A stretch of 64,000 bases of DNA. Origin: Symbiodinium sp. CCMP2592. Taxonomy: Eukaryota > Sar > Dinophyceae > Suessiales > Symbiodiniaceae. Of this stretch, positions 48,301 through 60,300 are shown one piece after another. The position numbers and the translations under genes were made by a program. The stretch is taken from contig CAJNDT010001890.1 of the NCBI GenBank assembly GCA_905221615.1, positions 1,666,602-1,730,601 on the forward strand, given 5' to 3'. How positions within the stretch are numbered: position 1 is the first letter of the stretch; every line of letters starts with the position of its first letter. The notes beneath the pieces are model-generated. The model was given only the letters and a program-made list of their open reading frames with translations. It did no database searches and had not been told where the DNA came from.

Positions 48301-51300
48301 GAATAGGGTTCTGGGGTGGAATACAGTGTCAGTAAGTATAACGTGGAACTCTGCGTTATTCGACGTCTCATAGAAAGTCCAAGTACCTAGACAGCAGGTT
48401 CGGGTCTAGGTTTTAGAACTTGCGACTTGCACGATCGCAAGGCAGGCACGGATTCCAAGGGTTTAGTACATCCCGGGTTTAGGGCTTACGGTTTGGGGTG
48501 TTCGCATTCGTGATGTTCTGATAAAGCATGGCGCAGTACCTCCTTGTGTAGGTACCTGGGCGTCTAAAGCACCTCAAGCCTGTAAAACCTAAGGCCCGCA
48601 CAGCTTTAATGCAAAGAAATAACCCTGAGCCCCAAAACCCCAAAAAGGGATCTCCAGAAAGTTGGAATATGGTTTCAGGGTAGGATACACTATATTTTAC
48701 CATAAAGGGTTTAGGATAATCATATTCCAACTTTCTGGCTTTTACTGTAATAGACCCTGACCCTAAACCGCATACAGAGGAAGTCGAAAAGTCCACTTGC
48801 CTGTAAAATGGGCTACAATGCCCTCTAAAACCCACGTAAACCCTTGATAGCACCCATAACCCAGTAACCCAATGTATATATGTATATATGTATACATATA
48901 TATATAAGGGTTTCAGACAAAAACAAGGAACCCCCAATTTAGTAAGGGCTCAGGGAATTAGGTACACGTAACTGGGCAGAGTGAAAGGCCAGGCGCAAGT
49001 CGCGTTCCGAGATGGAAGCCGTTCGGACGACCCAGTGGGAACGGAATCCTGAGATTCAGGCAGACGAGGTATCATTTATCGCCAATATTCCCCTGTTGCG
49101 TGTGCTTCTCTCTCCCGGAACAACCAGTATCCCCCTAAACCCCAAACCTAAATCCCTAAACCCGATGCGCCCGAACCCTTAGCCCCAAGATCAGTCCCGA
49201 CAAGGCTCAGATATCCAAGTCCGCCCAGAGCTTCTGAGTCAAAGTGGAAATGGAAAGGTCCCGAGTGCACGATTGGAGTAGATGTGGCGCAGAAGACGGA
49301 CTTGAAGCCAATACCTGCCATGAATGTCTCATGACACACACACACACACACCACTCCCCTAAACTCCGAAACGGGATGTGAAATTTCCTCAACTTGATAA
49401 GCCAATATGCCCCGAACTCTAACTCTTGAACCTTATACACTGGTGCACCACGGAAGCTTTGAATTTGGGTCTTTCATAGAGAGGCCTTAAGAACTAGCAT
49501 TGGGTTCCTCTAGAACGTTCCTCAAAAAGGCCGCTTTAAAGTTTTCTATAAGGGATCCAATACAGAAGCCTTTATAATTGTAGTGGGGATTGGGAAGGAA
49601 CTTTTGCTTAATTCTCACAGGCATCGCTGTGTACGACGACCCCTGCTGTTGAGAACCGCTGGCATGAACATCCCGCCAACCTAGTCCGAGGCAGGCTGAG
49701 GATCCCTGCTTGGGGGTTTCCGAAAATGGCGACCCTAATAATCCTAATATAGTTCCCTACACAGTAGGATCCTTATTAGAAGGACCCCCAATTAAGGTGC
49801 CCCAGATTTTCGGAAACTCCTACTTGTTTCCCGCCTAGGCTGCCACTGCTCTGGGGTTTGGTTTATATCAAGTACTAGCAAGCAGGTATTTGAGGTTAGA
49901 ATCTTAGGATCGCAATGTCTTGCACGTTACTGTCTATGGAAGTGTATGATTCGCAGGTGATTACTTGGAGGTTCATGGGCAGTTATAACTGGGGATAAAA
50001 GCCCCCTAATATGGGTTATAACTATAGTTACCTTACTTATAACCCTACTTATAACTACCCATGAACCTCCAGGTAGACTCTAAACCCTATACCCTTATAG
50101 AATCCCTTTTGGAGCCCTTTCAAGGGACCCTTAAAGGAACCCTTATCACTTTCCATGGATCTCCAAGTAGAGCCCTAAACCCTATACCCTTATAGAATCC
50201 CTATATGTAGAGCCCTTTCAAGGGACCCTTAAACGAACCCTTATCACTTTCCATGAACCTCCAAGTAGACCCTAAACCCTCTACCCTTATAGAATTAGAA
50301 TAGGGTTTTGGGGCCCCATATACCATAATTACAATAAGGAAACCGTCAGAATACTATAGGTAATTATTCAGGCCCCTATACTAGTGTGAAAGAACATGCT
50401 CTCTCCAGTGTCTGAGGAACGTCGGTGATGTTTTTTATCCGTGGCTTAAGATCAAGCTTGCGGAACATGGACCTAAGGCCAGCAGTCGGCATGCATTCGC
50501 ATTGTAAAGCAGTATAGAAAAGCATGCAGATGCCGTCCAGAGCAGTGGTCAGTTCTTTGCGACAAAAAGTGATTCTAGCAGTTGCCTGCCCATGGTTTCT
50601 TGGCGCTGATTGCTTAAGACCTTGAACTGTATTGCGGCTTCTGTGAACCAATTCGATACCCGGACTATCAAGTCCTACAGGTTATGAGCGTCCAAGCTTC
50701 GGTGGGCGACTCCGCAACAGGGCGAAGTTCAGAACACGGTGTTGTGAGAGAAGGGCAGACAATGATGAATGGTGTGGACCCAGTGCAAGCTACGGCCCCA
50801 CCGGCTTTACCGAGTTATGGAGCGTTGGAAAATCCGAATGCTTCAGATGTGGGACGGCTGGAGGATAGAACTGGAGCAAGAAGCAATGTGGCACCACCCA
50901 ACCAGATGCCTCAACCTACCACAGTTGAGCCGCCGTATCATGAGCTTCCGCATCAGGGCGCGAGCGTTATAAACCAGGATCGTGCTGCGACTTCAGTGGG
51001 GATGCAAGGTTTGTCTTCACCTACAGGTTCGGCAATGAGGGTCCAGGAGTTTTACACCGCGCACACTGGTACACCACATGAAAGTCAAGGTGTAAGATGG
51101 ATGGCAAGGTTTACTGAACTGCTGAGGATGACAGCGTCGAGGAGTGCCAATGGAATGGACAGAGTTCTGGATGGTTTGGGAATCACCAATGTTTCCCAAC
51201 ATAGAGAGCATCGTACAGTTGAAGCTACTGTGACCAATGTGCCGATGAACTTTTCTCCTCCGGAAGCACTTCCTTCGCCACCTGCAACTCAGGTGCCTGC

Positions 51301-54300
51301 CATTCCAGGCTCGTGGTCCACTCCTCCGGCGATTGAGGGCCCACTTTTCGGCCCGGTGGAGTTGGCGAGGATGCATCAAGCTCAGAGAGATTTTCCTATG
51401 ATCTACGGAAGGCCACAAGGTCAGGGATCGGAGGGTGATTCAGAGCGATCTTCGAGACTCCAAGCGGAAGTTCAACGACAGCTTGAGGAGTATAAGGTGA
51501 AGCAGCAACAAGAAGTTGAACGACTTCAACGAGAGATTTTGCAGCTTCGGTATGAAAGGGATGAAGAGCGTGCGAGAAGTCGGTTGACAAGTGCGGCTCC
51601 TACGGTGGCGCAAGGTCTTCTACCTCATACTTATGGTGTACCCGAAGGGAATCAAGATCCACCACAACCACCTAATGCCCCTCGAGGACTCGGAACGCAC
51701 GGAGCTGATCCAGGTAACGCACCTCCACCCCCTCTTCAACCACAGAGTTTGAATGAATATCAACGGGAAGTCCAGGGACAAGGTGCTATCAGACCTCCTC
51801 CTCTACCTCCTAGCCCGGTCGTACCTCCAGGTGCTCCTGGTCTTCAACTTCAAGGTGGTGCTGCGCATCCCGGGCTTCAAGGTTCGCGTGTACAAGGTCC
51901 TGGTGTACCAGTAGACAATCCAGGTCTTCCACATCATAGTTATGGTGTACCCGGAGGGAATCAAGCACCACAACCACCTGGTCCTACCGTTAATGTACAA
52001 GCAGGTGGTCTACCTGGTCCGTTGCCAAATGCCACACAAGCAGGTGGTCTACCTGGTCCGTCGCCGAGCTCAGCTCAGAAGTGGTTAGGACAAAAGGGTC
52101 AAGATGGCACCATAGCAATGTTGGCGGATGGAATGGCACAGTTACAGGCTGCAATGATAGAGCAGATGGGAAAGAAGAACGAAGGTGATAGGTCCCCTGA
52201 GACAATCAAGCCAGGCGTTCAGACCCTTCCAGCTCTCCGAGAAGTTTGTGCTGACACTGCTTGTGTGGACGTGATGGACTGGTTGGAAATGATACATGGT
52301 CCGATGTCGGACCTTTCAGACAGCAGTGCAGGTTGGTGGCTTCGAGTGAACGGTGAGGCGAATAAGGCCTACTCAGCGTGGTCTTTGGCGAACCCCATGG
52401 AAAGACTCTCGATCACCCCAGAGACTGCTGGTTTGGAAGATGGAAGGTTTTCCCGGCTGAATAGCCGTGCGGCTGCTATGGTGATGGCTGCGTTGCATGA
52501 CTCTGTAAGGCAAGACGTGGTGGCACGGAGGTTGGCGGGCTCTACGGTGAGATTGGTCTTTCGAATCCTCACTCTGTATCAACCAGGAGGGGAAAAAATA
52601 AAGATCCTTCAGAACCTTCAGTCTCCCAATCCAGAGACAGAAGCGAGTGCTGCTGTTACTGCGCTGAGAACGTGGAGTCGATGGTTGCGCCGGTGCACGG
52701 ACTTAGGGGTTCAGGCTCCTGATCCAAGCCTCCTCGTCAGAGGCCTTCAGCGCATCGCCCAGGCCGTCTTGGAAAAGAGTCAGGATGCTTCGTTTAGAAC
52801 TTCTTTGGTCAAAAGCACGTTGCAGGTCGACACAAACCCCAGCTACGAAAAAGTCGACAGCTACTACAAGCACTTGGTAGCAGAATGTGAAGCACTTGCT
52901 GTCGCGGCCACCAGTTCGCAGATGGTTTCAGTGACTACGCCAAGAACGGAACCAAAGTTGAGACCTATAAGGCCAGAGCCTAAAACAACACCTACACCTC
53001 CGCCTCCGAAGACTGCTCCCACGCCAGCACCTACTACCCCCAGCGAGGACGGGAACAAGCATGAGAAGCCGAAGGGTGAAGTGCCTTGCCGTTTCTTTGG
53101 AAAGTCAGCGAAAGGGTGCACAAGAGCTGGGAAATGTCCTTTTCTGCACAGCTGGGAAGGGCTTGACAAAAGGGACAGATGTTTGGCTTGCGGAGGCAAG
53201 GGTCATGCAGCTAGAGATTGCCCCACTAAGAAGTCGCCAGCCACCTCTACCAATGGGACTCCGAAGAACGGAAGCGAGAGGACTACGACTCCGCAAGCTT
53301 CGTCATCTACTACAAGTGCACGCACTGTTCGTGTGGATGAAAGACCTGAGGTTGTTACGGTGCCAAACCATGGCGCGAGTGATGGAGCAACCAACGCGGC
53401 GGAGATCAAAGAGGTTCTTGCGGATGTTGGAAAGGTCTTAAAGGCCATGTCTGCAACGACGCTGAAGAAGTTTGGGGTCCAGACTACTGAGGCCGACAGT
53501 GAGATGGTGAAGTCGATTAAGAGCGGCGAGGATGATGATGAAGGTGTTGATGGCTTACTGGACAGCGGAGCAAGCCATGCAATGAGACCGGCTTCGAATG
53601 TGGAGTACAACTCTGGGAGCCCGGTCAAAGTGACCCTTGCTGGAGAAGATGTTCGTATCTTGAAGCAGAATGACCAGGGCACGATCTTAGTGAAGGAGCA
53701 GGGTGAACCAGTGCAGCCGATCGTTCCGTTGGGTGCGCTCATTGAGAAGTTGGGTTATACCTTGAGCTGGGGACCAAAGCAGTTGAAGCTGACACACCCC
53801 ACGAAAGGCCCCATAACCGTGAAGGTGCGGAACCACTGTCCTGAGGTGGCAGCTTGCGACGCCCTGAATATGATCAGAGAGCTGGAAATGAGCCAGGTTC
53901 AGGAGCTGAACTCTCATGTTGAAACCTTGAAGGCTCGCTTGGAGGTCTTGAAAAAGGAGGACAACAGAGACTGGACGGATTTGCTGAAGGAGTTCCAAAG
54001 GACCGGAAAGCGAGGTGTTCTTCTGAAGGCCATCTTGAAGTGCCCTTTTACACGAGCTCTACCAGCTGAGGTTCAGTCTATGCTCCTTGAGGACTTCACC
54101 CCTGACTCCGGCGAGGCCTACTTGAAGTCTCTGCCTTTGACTAGAAAGAGGAGGAGAGCGCTGTTGAGTTCATCTAACTGGGTGGTGTCGCTGTTCCAGG
54201 GAGAATCTGAAAGTGATGATCCACTTAGGGCAACACCAAAGGCTGGAAAGATCCTGTTCGAGGTTGACATTAAGGCTTCAAAGCTGTGGAACATTCACTT

Positions 54301-57300
54301 CTCCTCGGGTGTGTACCAGGTTCTTTTGTGGGCCGCCGCCAAAGGAAAGATCTCTGATGTGATTGTTTCGTTACCGGAACGAACATGGCACACTTGTCAA
54401 ACTCCGCGACGAGGACCGGAAGCTGAGCCAATGAGAACAAAAGAGGCCCCGTATGGACGTGATGGACTACAACCTATGCAACAACAACGAGTTCATCAGG
54501 AAACATCCTGCGCGGCAAAATCAATGTTAATCTGGACTATGGCAATGATGTCTAATCAAGGCAATGTGGGTTTTGCTTTGGAGCTTCCTTCCGACCCAGA
54601 GTGGCTTCATGATGGTGAACCACCCCACGCAACCTTTTGGAACAGTGAACTCTGGAAGGCTTTTAAGTCCGTGAGCGGGATGAATGTTTCTTCTTTCTAC
54701 ATGGGCAACTATGGTCACCGGGCGAAACGACCTACGACAATCGGGACCAACTACCCCTCCATTGTCAACCTTGACGGCGACTACGATTTCAATGATGGCT
54801 GTGTTCCGCCCTCCCTTCTTCCAAGGAGGGAATTGAGGGCTTGGACCAAAGACTTCAAACGTGTTCTCATGGAGGGCATTTGTGATTTCCATGATGGTTC
54901 GGAGTACAGTGAGCAGGAGTTGACCGACTTGGGAGTCAAGCTTCAGAAGTTGACAAGGGAACAAAGGGAGGCATGGAAGCAACACTTGGCCAACGATCAC
55001 CAACCCTACCGAGCCGATTGTTCCATATGCATAAACTCTCAAGCAACAGGTTACAAGCATCGGCGTATACGGCATCCACACCTATACACGGTCGCCTTTG
55101 ACCTAGCGGGTCCCTTCTCTAACAAGGGGAGAGACATGGACTTCGATGACTACAAGTACCTCATGGTTGCCTCTTACCGATGTCCCAAGGAGTACATCAG
55201 TGCCAAGGCTATTCCAGAAGTGGACCGAGAGCTCTATGTGCCGGACGAGGAGGAGGGTGACGCGAAAGAGGATAGCATGGATCCGTTAGCCTTGGACCTG
55301 GAAGCTGAGGTTGAAGATGAATCCAAATGCGAAAAAGCAGTCGAAGTTGGGGAGGACTCAAAGCTTGAGAGCGAAGTGGAAGAGTTGACAAAGCCCATCG
55401 AGATGAGGACCATTTATATCACAAGACCTTTGAGAAGAAGGACTGCTCAGGCGGCTTTGACGGCATCAAAGGAAGTGGTTCTTCAACTACGGCAGGCGGG
55501 ACTACATGTGGAAAGAGTTCACACTGATCGCGCTCGTGAGTTCAATTCCCAACAGTATAAGGCATGGATGGCTGAAAGCAACCTCAGGCAGTCAAGAACT
55601 GCAGGAGGAGATCCTGCTGGAAATAGCACAGCGGAGCTGGGTGTGAAATGGGCAAAGGCGAGAATAAGGGCACTGCTACGTTCAGGAGGAGCTCAAGCGA
55701 AGGACTGGCCGATGGCGGCCAACCACGCATCTACCTCCCTGTGGTCGAAGGCCTTCCCGTCCTGTCCGGTTACAACTCCACCAGCTGCCCCGTTTGGATG
55801 TGAAGTTTGGTTTAGGGCCAAGGCCTACAAAGGAACCAAAGAGAAGAAGCATGAGGTAGTGGGCACCAGGTGGAAAAAGGGCTTGTACCGAGGACCTTCC
55901 AATGACGTAAGCAAGGGTCACCTCATTATGAGAGAGGACGGAGGGCTAACAGTGGCTAAAAGCGTCAAGTTCAACGTCATGGAACCCGACCGAGACCTAC
56001 GTGATCTACTACCATTTGGCACCATTGATGACGAAAGCTTTGATCAGGAGGAGCCTAGTCCCCAGACCAAAGAACAGTTGGCCGAGGAGATTGAGTTCAT
56101 GGCTAAGAAGCTTCTCTGTGATGAAAGTTTCAATGTGTCAGATGTGTTGAGTTTGTACTACAAATTGGAAGAGCTGGGAGACACTGACTTTAGGGTTGGC
56201 AAGAAAACCGCAGCTACTTCCTGGTACTCGGGCTCCTATGTTCATGGGGGAAAAGCGGGCGTGAGAAGGAACCTGATAAAGTACCCCAACACCACAAAGT
56301 ACTTGACTAAGTTCGCCAAGAAGTACGTCGGGGACATGAACTTTTCTGCGCTGGGTATTGCCAGAAACTGTGAACTGGGAATTCATCGAGACTCTCACAA
56401 TTTCCAAGGTTCCCAGAATGCAGTGTTACCCTTGACCTCCTTTAAAGGTGGACAGCTGTGGATCATGGACGAAGGGGAAAGGATTGTCATGCTGATGTAC
56501 ACTCCGAGGGCTACTAAGTTGGCTCAGGCAGATGTGGACACTTTGGCAGATCATGGTTTCGAGATAGACCCAGAGTCATTGAAGCCGGATCCCCTTGAAA
56601 TGGAGGAACCTAGCGAAGAACCTAAAGAAGAACGTGATGTGGTGCTTCGGGCTCTACGGTTGGGTGAAGATGAGCTTCATGCTTTTGTTGAACTAGATGA
56701 TGAAGATCTGGCCCCCAACATTGGTGGAATTGACACACCGACAAGGGCTCCTTCTCATGTTCCTCGAAGGCTGATCAAAAAGGCAGAAGTGCAGTTTACC
56801 ACAGGCATTGAAGACATCCTTGAAGATTGTGTCAAACGCCAACAACCTTTGGACGTCACCCACACCGTCAGCCTTCAGGAGGTGAAAAAGAACCTTGAGG
56901 CCTGGAAAGACTCTGCAGTGAAAGAGTTTGTGAACCTCCGGGACAACAAGAAGGCAATCACGGTGCAGAAAAAACAACAGCTACCACCTGGGTGTCAAAT
57001 CATCCCATGCAAGGGTGTTTTCACAACAAAACCCGACAAGCAGCACCTCTACAGGCGCAAAACCAGGTTTGTGGGATGTGGAAACTACATTCCTGGAGGC
57101 CAAGAAGATATGGACCTGTTTGCCACCGGCATCGATGCTACGTCGTTGAGGACTATGCTGTCTTACACAATAGGACGTCCATGGGCTTATGGAACAACAG
57201 ACATAAGACAAGCCTTTGTCTTAGCTCCTTGGAAAGGCCAGAGAGTGGCTTTGCAGCCACCAGCTATCGCCTACGAGCTAGGATTGGCCGAACCAGGGGA

Positions 57301-60300
57301 CTACTGGCTGGTAGAGATGGCGCTCTACGGCTTGCGGCAGAGTCCAGCCTTATGGTCACAGTTCAGAGACGAGCAGCTGGAGAAGGCAACGTTCAAGGCT
57401 ATCATTGAAGGAAAAGAAGAGGAGCTCAAGGTGGTTCAGATGGTCACTGACAATCAGATTTGGAAGATCGTAAGAAGCAATGGTGACCCGGAGCCGTTAG
57501 GTTACGTGATGGTCTACATTGATGACCTGTTGGTGAATGCCCTCCCTGCTGCAATGGACGCTTTCTACAGCTGGGTGGCAGCGCGATGGGAATGTGACGG
57601 CCTGGATGTTCTACAAGAAGGGCATCCTATAAAGTTCCTGGGAATGGAGATGCATATGGTGGATGGAGGTGTTGAGCTTGCACAAGAAGGGTTCGTAAGA
57701 GAACTTCTGCGAGCACATGGACACGATGGGTCAAGAGCTATGACTCAAGGACCAAAAGAGACCCTGGTGATGTCTGCGGAAGAAGAAGAGGCCATCATCA
57801 ACGCTCAGCCTGTTGATCTAACCGGGCGTGAACATGAACTAAAAGAAGCTCAACGTCGAGTTGGAGAATGCCTGTGGTTGTCGGGGAGAACTAGACCTGA
57901 CATTCAGTATGTTACCGCCCTCCTCTCTGCGAGAACCACAAGATGCCCAGAGATCGTGAATCAGGTCGGCAAGAGGTTGCTGAGCTGCTTGAATGAGACC
58001 ATCCATTATAGAATAAGGTTTTCTCCAAATGAACCAGGAGAAGATGTTCTCAGGGTGTATACCGACTCAAGCTTTGCCCCGAGTTCAGGAAGAAGCCATG
58101 GATCTGCATGCGTGTTCCTTGGAAAAAACCCCTTGGTTTGGAAGTCAGGCCGACAACAGTTGGTCACTTTGAGTACAGCGGAATCCGAGCTTTTGGAAGG
58201 TGTTGAAGGAACTACGCTAGCAGTTGCAACAAGGGCTCTTCTACAAGAACTGGAAGGCAAGTTCATGAAAACACAGTTGCACATCGACAACCAAGCAGCC
58301 CTACTTCTTCTTCAAGGATCTACCGGTTCTTGGAGGACACGTCATCTACGACTTCGTGCGAACTACGTGCGGGAGAAGATAAACAACGGGGACCTGATGA
58401 TTGTCTTTGAGCCAGGCCTTACCCAAAAGGCCGACTTGGGAACGAAGCCGTTCACGAGAGAAAGACTACAACAGCTCATGAGGCTGTGGAACGTCGTGGA
58501 CCGCAGGAACGAGACAACACCAACAGTGAAGGCCATAAGGACACAGAAACCATGGTTGACCAAACTGCTTATGCTCTGCCAACTTTGTGGTGCAATTGCC
58601 CAAAAGGAGCAAATAGAAGCTGAGGTTCCTTGGGATTTATATCTGGTGGTTCTGGTCATCGCTGTGATTGTCATCTTCTGTTGGGAAGGACTTAAGAGTT
58701 GCTGGAAAGGGAAAGATGTACGTCTCAGAGCACTCCGAACAAGGGCTAGCTTCGGAAAAATGACAAGGGCCGAGCTCAAAGAGTTGCAGAGGCTTTTGGC
58801 ACTCGAACCGAATGACCTCACAGACCAACAAGGCCTTCGTCTACTGGAACTACGAGAGCTTTTTGAGACGACGATGCCTTCGGGAACTTCCCCCGTTCCA
58901 ACAATACCTCCAGATGTTCCTTCAAGTACGGCTTCCTCATCTACCGCACCACCAACAAAACCGGCTACCAGAGATCAAGGAGTTCAAAAAGATTATACTC
59001 CGGCGTTTCAAAGAGTGATTCCTGAGCCTCCTGTGAGGGTCGAAACCTTTGCTGGCCCCTTCCATCATGTACCAGGTGCTGATGTGATTCACTTGCAGGC
59101 CAATTGCTGGGGATTACGGAATACCGGGAGAGCGCAACTTTTGCGCTTATGCCGTTGTTGTGTAGAGAACGGAGGGAGGAGCTTGTACAACAGGTGAGGA
59201 AAAGATGCCTCATCACATCGAGAGCCTGTGAACAGGTGATGAGACGCCTTGCGGCACCATCAAGGAGGAGTGTGAAAGAACATGCTCTCTCCAGTGTCTG
59301 AGGAACGTCGGTGATGTTTTTTATCCGTGGCTTAAGATCAAGCTTGCGGAACATGGACCTAAGGCCAGCAGTCGGCATGCATTCGCATTGTAAAGCAGTA
59401 TAGAAAAGCATGCAGATGCCGTCCAGAGCAGTGGTCAGTTCTTTGCGACAAAAAGTGATTCTAGCAGTTGCCTGCCCATGGTTTCTTGGCGCTGATTGCT
59501 TAAGACCTTGAACTGTATTGCGGCTTCTGTGAACCAATTCGATACCCGGACTATCAAGTCCTACAATTAGATAGAATCCCTATAGATCCCTTTAAAGGGA
59601 CCCTTATAACTACCCATGAACTATAGTATCCTTAAGGGAGGGGGGTCCAAGGGGGTATATAGCCTAGTGATCCCTAATTCTCCCTAGTACTCCCAAAGGT
59701 TCCCTTACAGTCCCCTAAGGATTCCTTATACCCTCCCCCCTTGAACCACCCTCCCTTGAGGATCCTATAAATGAACCCCCAAGTAGAGCCCTGGATTCCC
59801 AGCGCCTTTGGCTCCGATGTACTTCCGCTCGTCGCCAGTTTTCGTAGACTGGGCGATGTCGCAGAGTGCGCGGATGTTGAAATCACCTTTAGGGTTTAGG
59901 GTTTAGGGGTTTTGGGTTTAGGGTTTAGGGGTTGGGGTTAATTCGGGTTTAGGGTTTAGGGGTTTAGGGTTTAGGGGTTTAGGGTTTAGGGGTTGGGGTT
60001 AAGTCGGGTTTTGGGTTAATTCGGGTTTAGGGTTTAGGGGTTTAGGGTTTAGGGTTAATTCGGGTTTAGGGTTAATTCGGGTTTAGGGTTTAGGGGTAAT
60101 TCGAGTTTAGGGGTTTAGGGGATTCTCTGCCGTGATCGCGAGTCAACATAAGCATGCTAAGGATAAGCTTCCGTCAGCCGTTCAAACTGACCCCTAAACC
60201 CTGCAAAGCTTTTACTGGCAGTGATAGAAACTGATGGATAAGAACTGCATTATCGAGAGTCATTGGCACTACATAAACATGTAACTTCCACTGTCCCTCT

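Larger units (their letters stand above)
50385..59565 (+). mobile_element. complete copia-type LTR retrotransposon, 9.2 kb
   Basis: Two identical 295-bp LTRs (TG...CA) enclose a primer-binding site, one Gag-Pol frame in copia order (protease, integrase, reverse transcriptase, RNase H) and a polypurine tract. Flanks ACTAG / ATTAG are a probable 5-bp target duplication with one mismatch. Inserted in a palindromic AGAATAGGG repeat inside intron 4 of the - strand NOV-like gene. Identical LTRs and an intact frame suggest a recent insertion. Confidence 0.95.

Noticed and set aside
49700-49860. possible exons around the hairpin at 49706-49819
   Set aside because: Open frames exist, but they would fall between IGAKG and IGFKSVF, which are contiguous in the protein family.
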